This document shows, piece by piece, positions 13,517-14,350 of a stretch of 14,350 bases of DNA. Source of the DNA: UBA1189 sp045660385 (GTDB taxonomy: Bacteria; Bacteroidota; Bacteroidia; Bacteroidales; Bacteroidaceae); contig JAZRDT010000036.1 of NCBI GenBank assembly GCA_045660385.1, positions 1 to 14,350 on the forward strand. Direction: 5' to 3'. The position numbers and the translations under genes were made by a program. The notes under the pieces were generated by a model. That model searched no databases and had not been told where the DNA came from. It saw only the letters and a program-made list of their open reading frames with translations. Positions within the stretch are counted from its first letter, which is position 1. Each line of letters begins with the position of its first letter.

Positions 13517-14350
13517 TTACATTTTGTGCTTTTTGAAGTACTGTCCCAGCATTATGGCTGCAATCACTGATGACACGAGATCTGAGGCTGGAAGGCTCAC
13601 CCACACACCATCGATGCCCCAGAAGTGAGGGAAGATGATGATAAAGGGTACAAGAAACAGCAGCTGGCGGCTCAGCGAGAGGAAGATGGACTTTCCAGGC
13701 TGAGCAATGCTCTGGAAGAAATTGCCCGCTACCATCTGGAAGCCTACAATGGGGAAGAGCAAGCAGTTGTAGCGCATGCCCACCACGGCCATCTCGATCA
13801 TCTTCTCGTCGGAGGTGAAGATGCGTGCCACATATTCGGGGCAGAACTCACCGATGACGAAGGCCAGCGTGGTGACAATCGTGGCCAATGTAATGGTAAT
13901 CTTCAGCACCTTGGTCACGCGATCGTATGCCTTGGCTCCATAGTTATATCCAGCAATGGGTTGCATGCCTTGGGTGAAGCCCATCACGATCATCACGAAG
14001 ATGAAGGTCATCTTGTGTACGATACCGTAAGCTCCCACGGCATAGTCACCGCCATAGCTCAGGAGGCCGCGGTTGATGAAGATGACTACAAAGCACGAGG
14101 CGAGGTTCATCAAACAGGGCGACAGACCAATGGTGAGCACCTCTTTTACGATATAGCTCTTCAAGTGATAGATACCACGCTTGAAATGTATGAACTCGCG
14201 CTTGTCGCTCATGACACGCACCTGCCAAATAAGCGAGATGCATTGCGCCAATACCGTAGCAATGGCTGCTCCGCGAATGCCCCAGCCGGCTCCGTCAAAT
14301 TGTACAAAACCGAGGTTGATGGTATCGAAGATAAGTAGCGGGTCGAGAAT
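13517..14350 (-). CDS. MATE-family efflux transporter (5' truncated by window edge)
   Basis: The frame is open to the window end and encodes the C-terminal 277 residues of a ~450-aa transporter that exports cationic compounds in exchange for H+ or Na+. The first residues ILDPLLIF followed by GWGIRGAAIATVLAQ are the MATE 'NxxLDPxxI...GxxGAAxAT' signature at the end of the first six-helix half. Later segments include GLSPCLMNLASCFVVIFINRGL, GIVHKMTFIFVMIVMGFTQGMQPIAGYNYGA (the second-half equivalent) and FPIVGFQMVAGNFFQSIAQPGKSIFLSLSRQLLFLVPFIIIFP. A TTG at 14251 is not the true start because homology continues upstream. It is followed after 5 nt by the cytidylate kinase-like gene. Confidence 0.95.
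   Translation of the reverse strand: MLDPLLIFDTINLGFVQFDGAGWGIRGAAIATVLAQCISLIWQVRVMSDKREFIHFKRGIYHLKSYIVKEVLTIGLSPCLMNLASCFVVIFINRGLLSYGGDYAVGAYGIVHKMTFIFVMIVMGFTQGMQPIAGYNYGAKAYDRVTKVLKITITLATIVTTLAFVIGEFCPEYVARIFTSDEKMIEMAVVGMRYNCLLFPIVGFQMVAGNFFQSIAQPGKSIFLSLSRQLLFLVPFIIIFPHFWGIDGVWVSLPASDLVSSVIAAIMLGQYFKKHKM

Noticed and set aside
13625..14338. 237-codon plus-strand open frame opposite the MATE gene
   Set aside because: It is a shadow of the MATE coding frame with a low-complexity His/Glu/Asp-rich product and no promoter.

Overview
The window looks like a chromosomal segment from a member of the Bacteroidales (Bacteroides/Prevotella-like). Three things point there. Several genes are preceded by the Bacteroidota promoter pattern (TAnnTTTG at -7 with TTTG/TTG 19-20 nt upstream), and starts lack clear Shine-Dalgarno sequences. 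The gene content includes typical Bacteroidota families: a DUF5687-type ABC permease, a porin-family beta-barrel protein, a GKDL-type MiaA, a secreted TonB-domain protein and a cytidylate kinase-like/MATE pair. No phage, transposon, CRISPR or other mobile island is visible, and most genes are ordinary core or near-core functions.

Layout. Plus strand, 1-2569: the 3' part of GAPDH with a strong terminator, then a two-gene unit of miaA and an atypical lipid (diacylglycerol-type) kinase. Minus strand, 2654-4407: a Crp/Fnr regulator followed by a GH43-like surface lipoprotein. Minus strand, 4593-6607: rplU-rpmA with its own promoter and terminator, then serS with its own promoter; serS carries an in-frame TAG. 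Region 6608-6908 holds the rplU leader and promoter plus a striking palindromic repeat array. Minus strand 6909-7535 is a small outer-membrane beta-barrel protein; plus strand 7829-8344 is a small lipoprotein. Minus strand, 8357-11571: ABC permease, ABC ATPase and a TonB-C/DUF3828-like secreted protein. Region 11661-11814 holds a candidate structured RNA ending in an intrinsic terminator. Minus strand, 11847-14350: MATE transporter (5' end outside the window), cytidylate kinase-like protein, YfcE-type phosphodiesterase, and a Spy/LTxxQ-like periplasmic protein.

Most interesting points: (1) the amber codon splitting an otherwise intact serS, with an ATG directly after it; (2) a roughly 90-bp array of GTAC palindromes with an exact alternating 8/14-bp spacing (22-bp period) upstream of rplU; (3) nested long-range stems plus terminator forming an approximately 153-nt candidate RNA; (4) a 17-bp palindrome overlapping the serS promoter; (5) a lipid kinase with altered signature motifs. 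All visible annotated stop codons in the window are TAA or TGA; the only TAG in a gene frame is the one inside serS.
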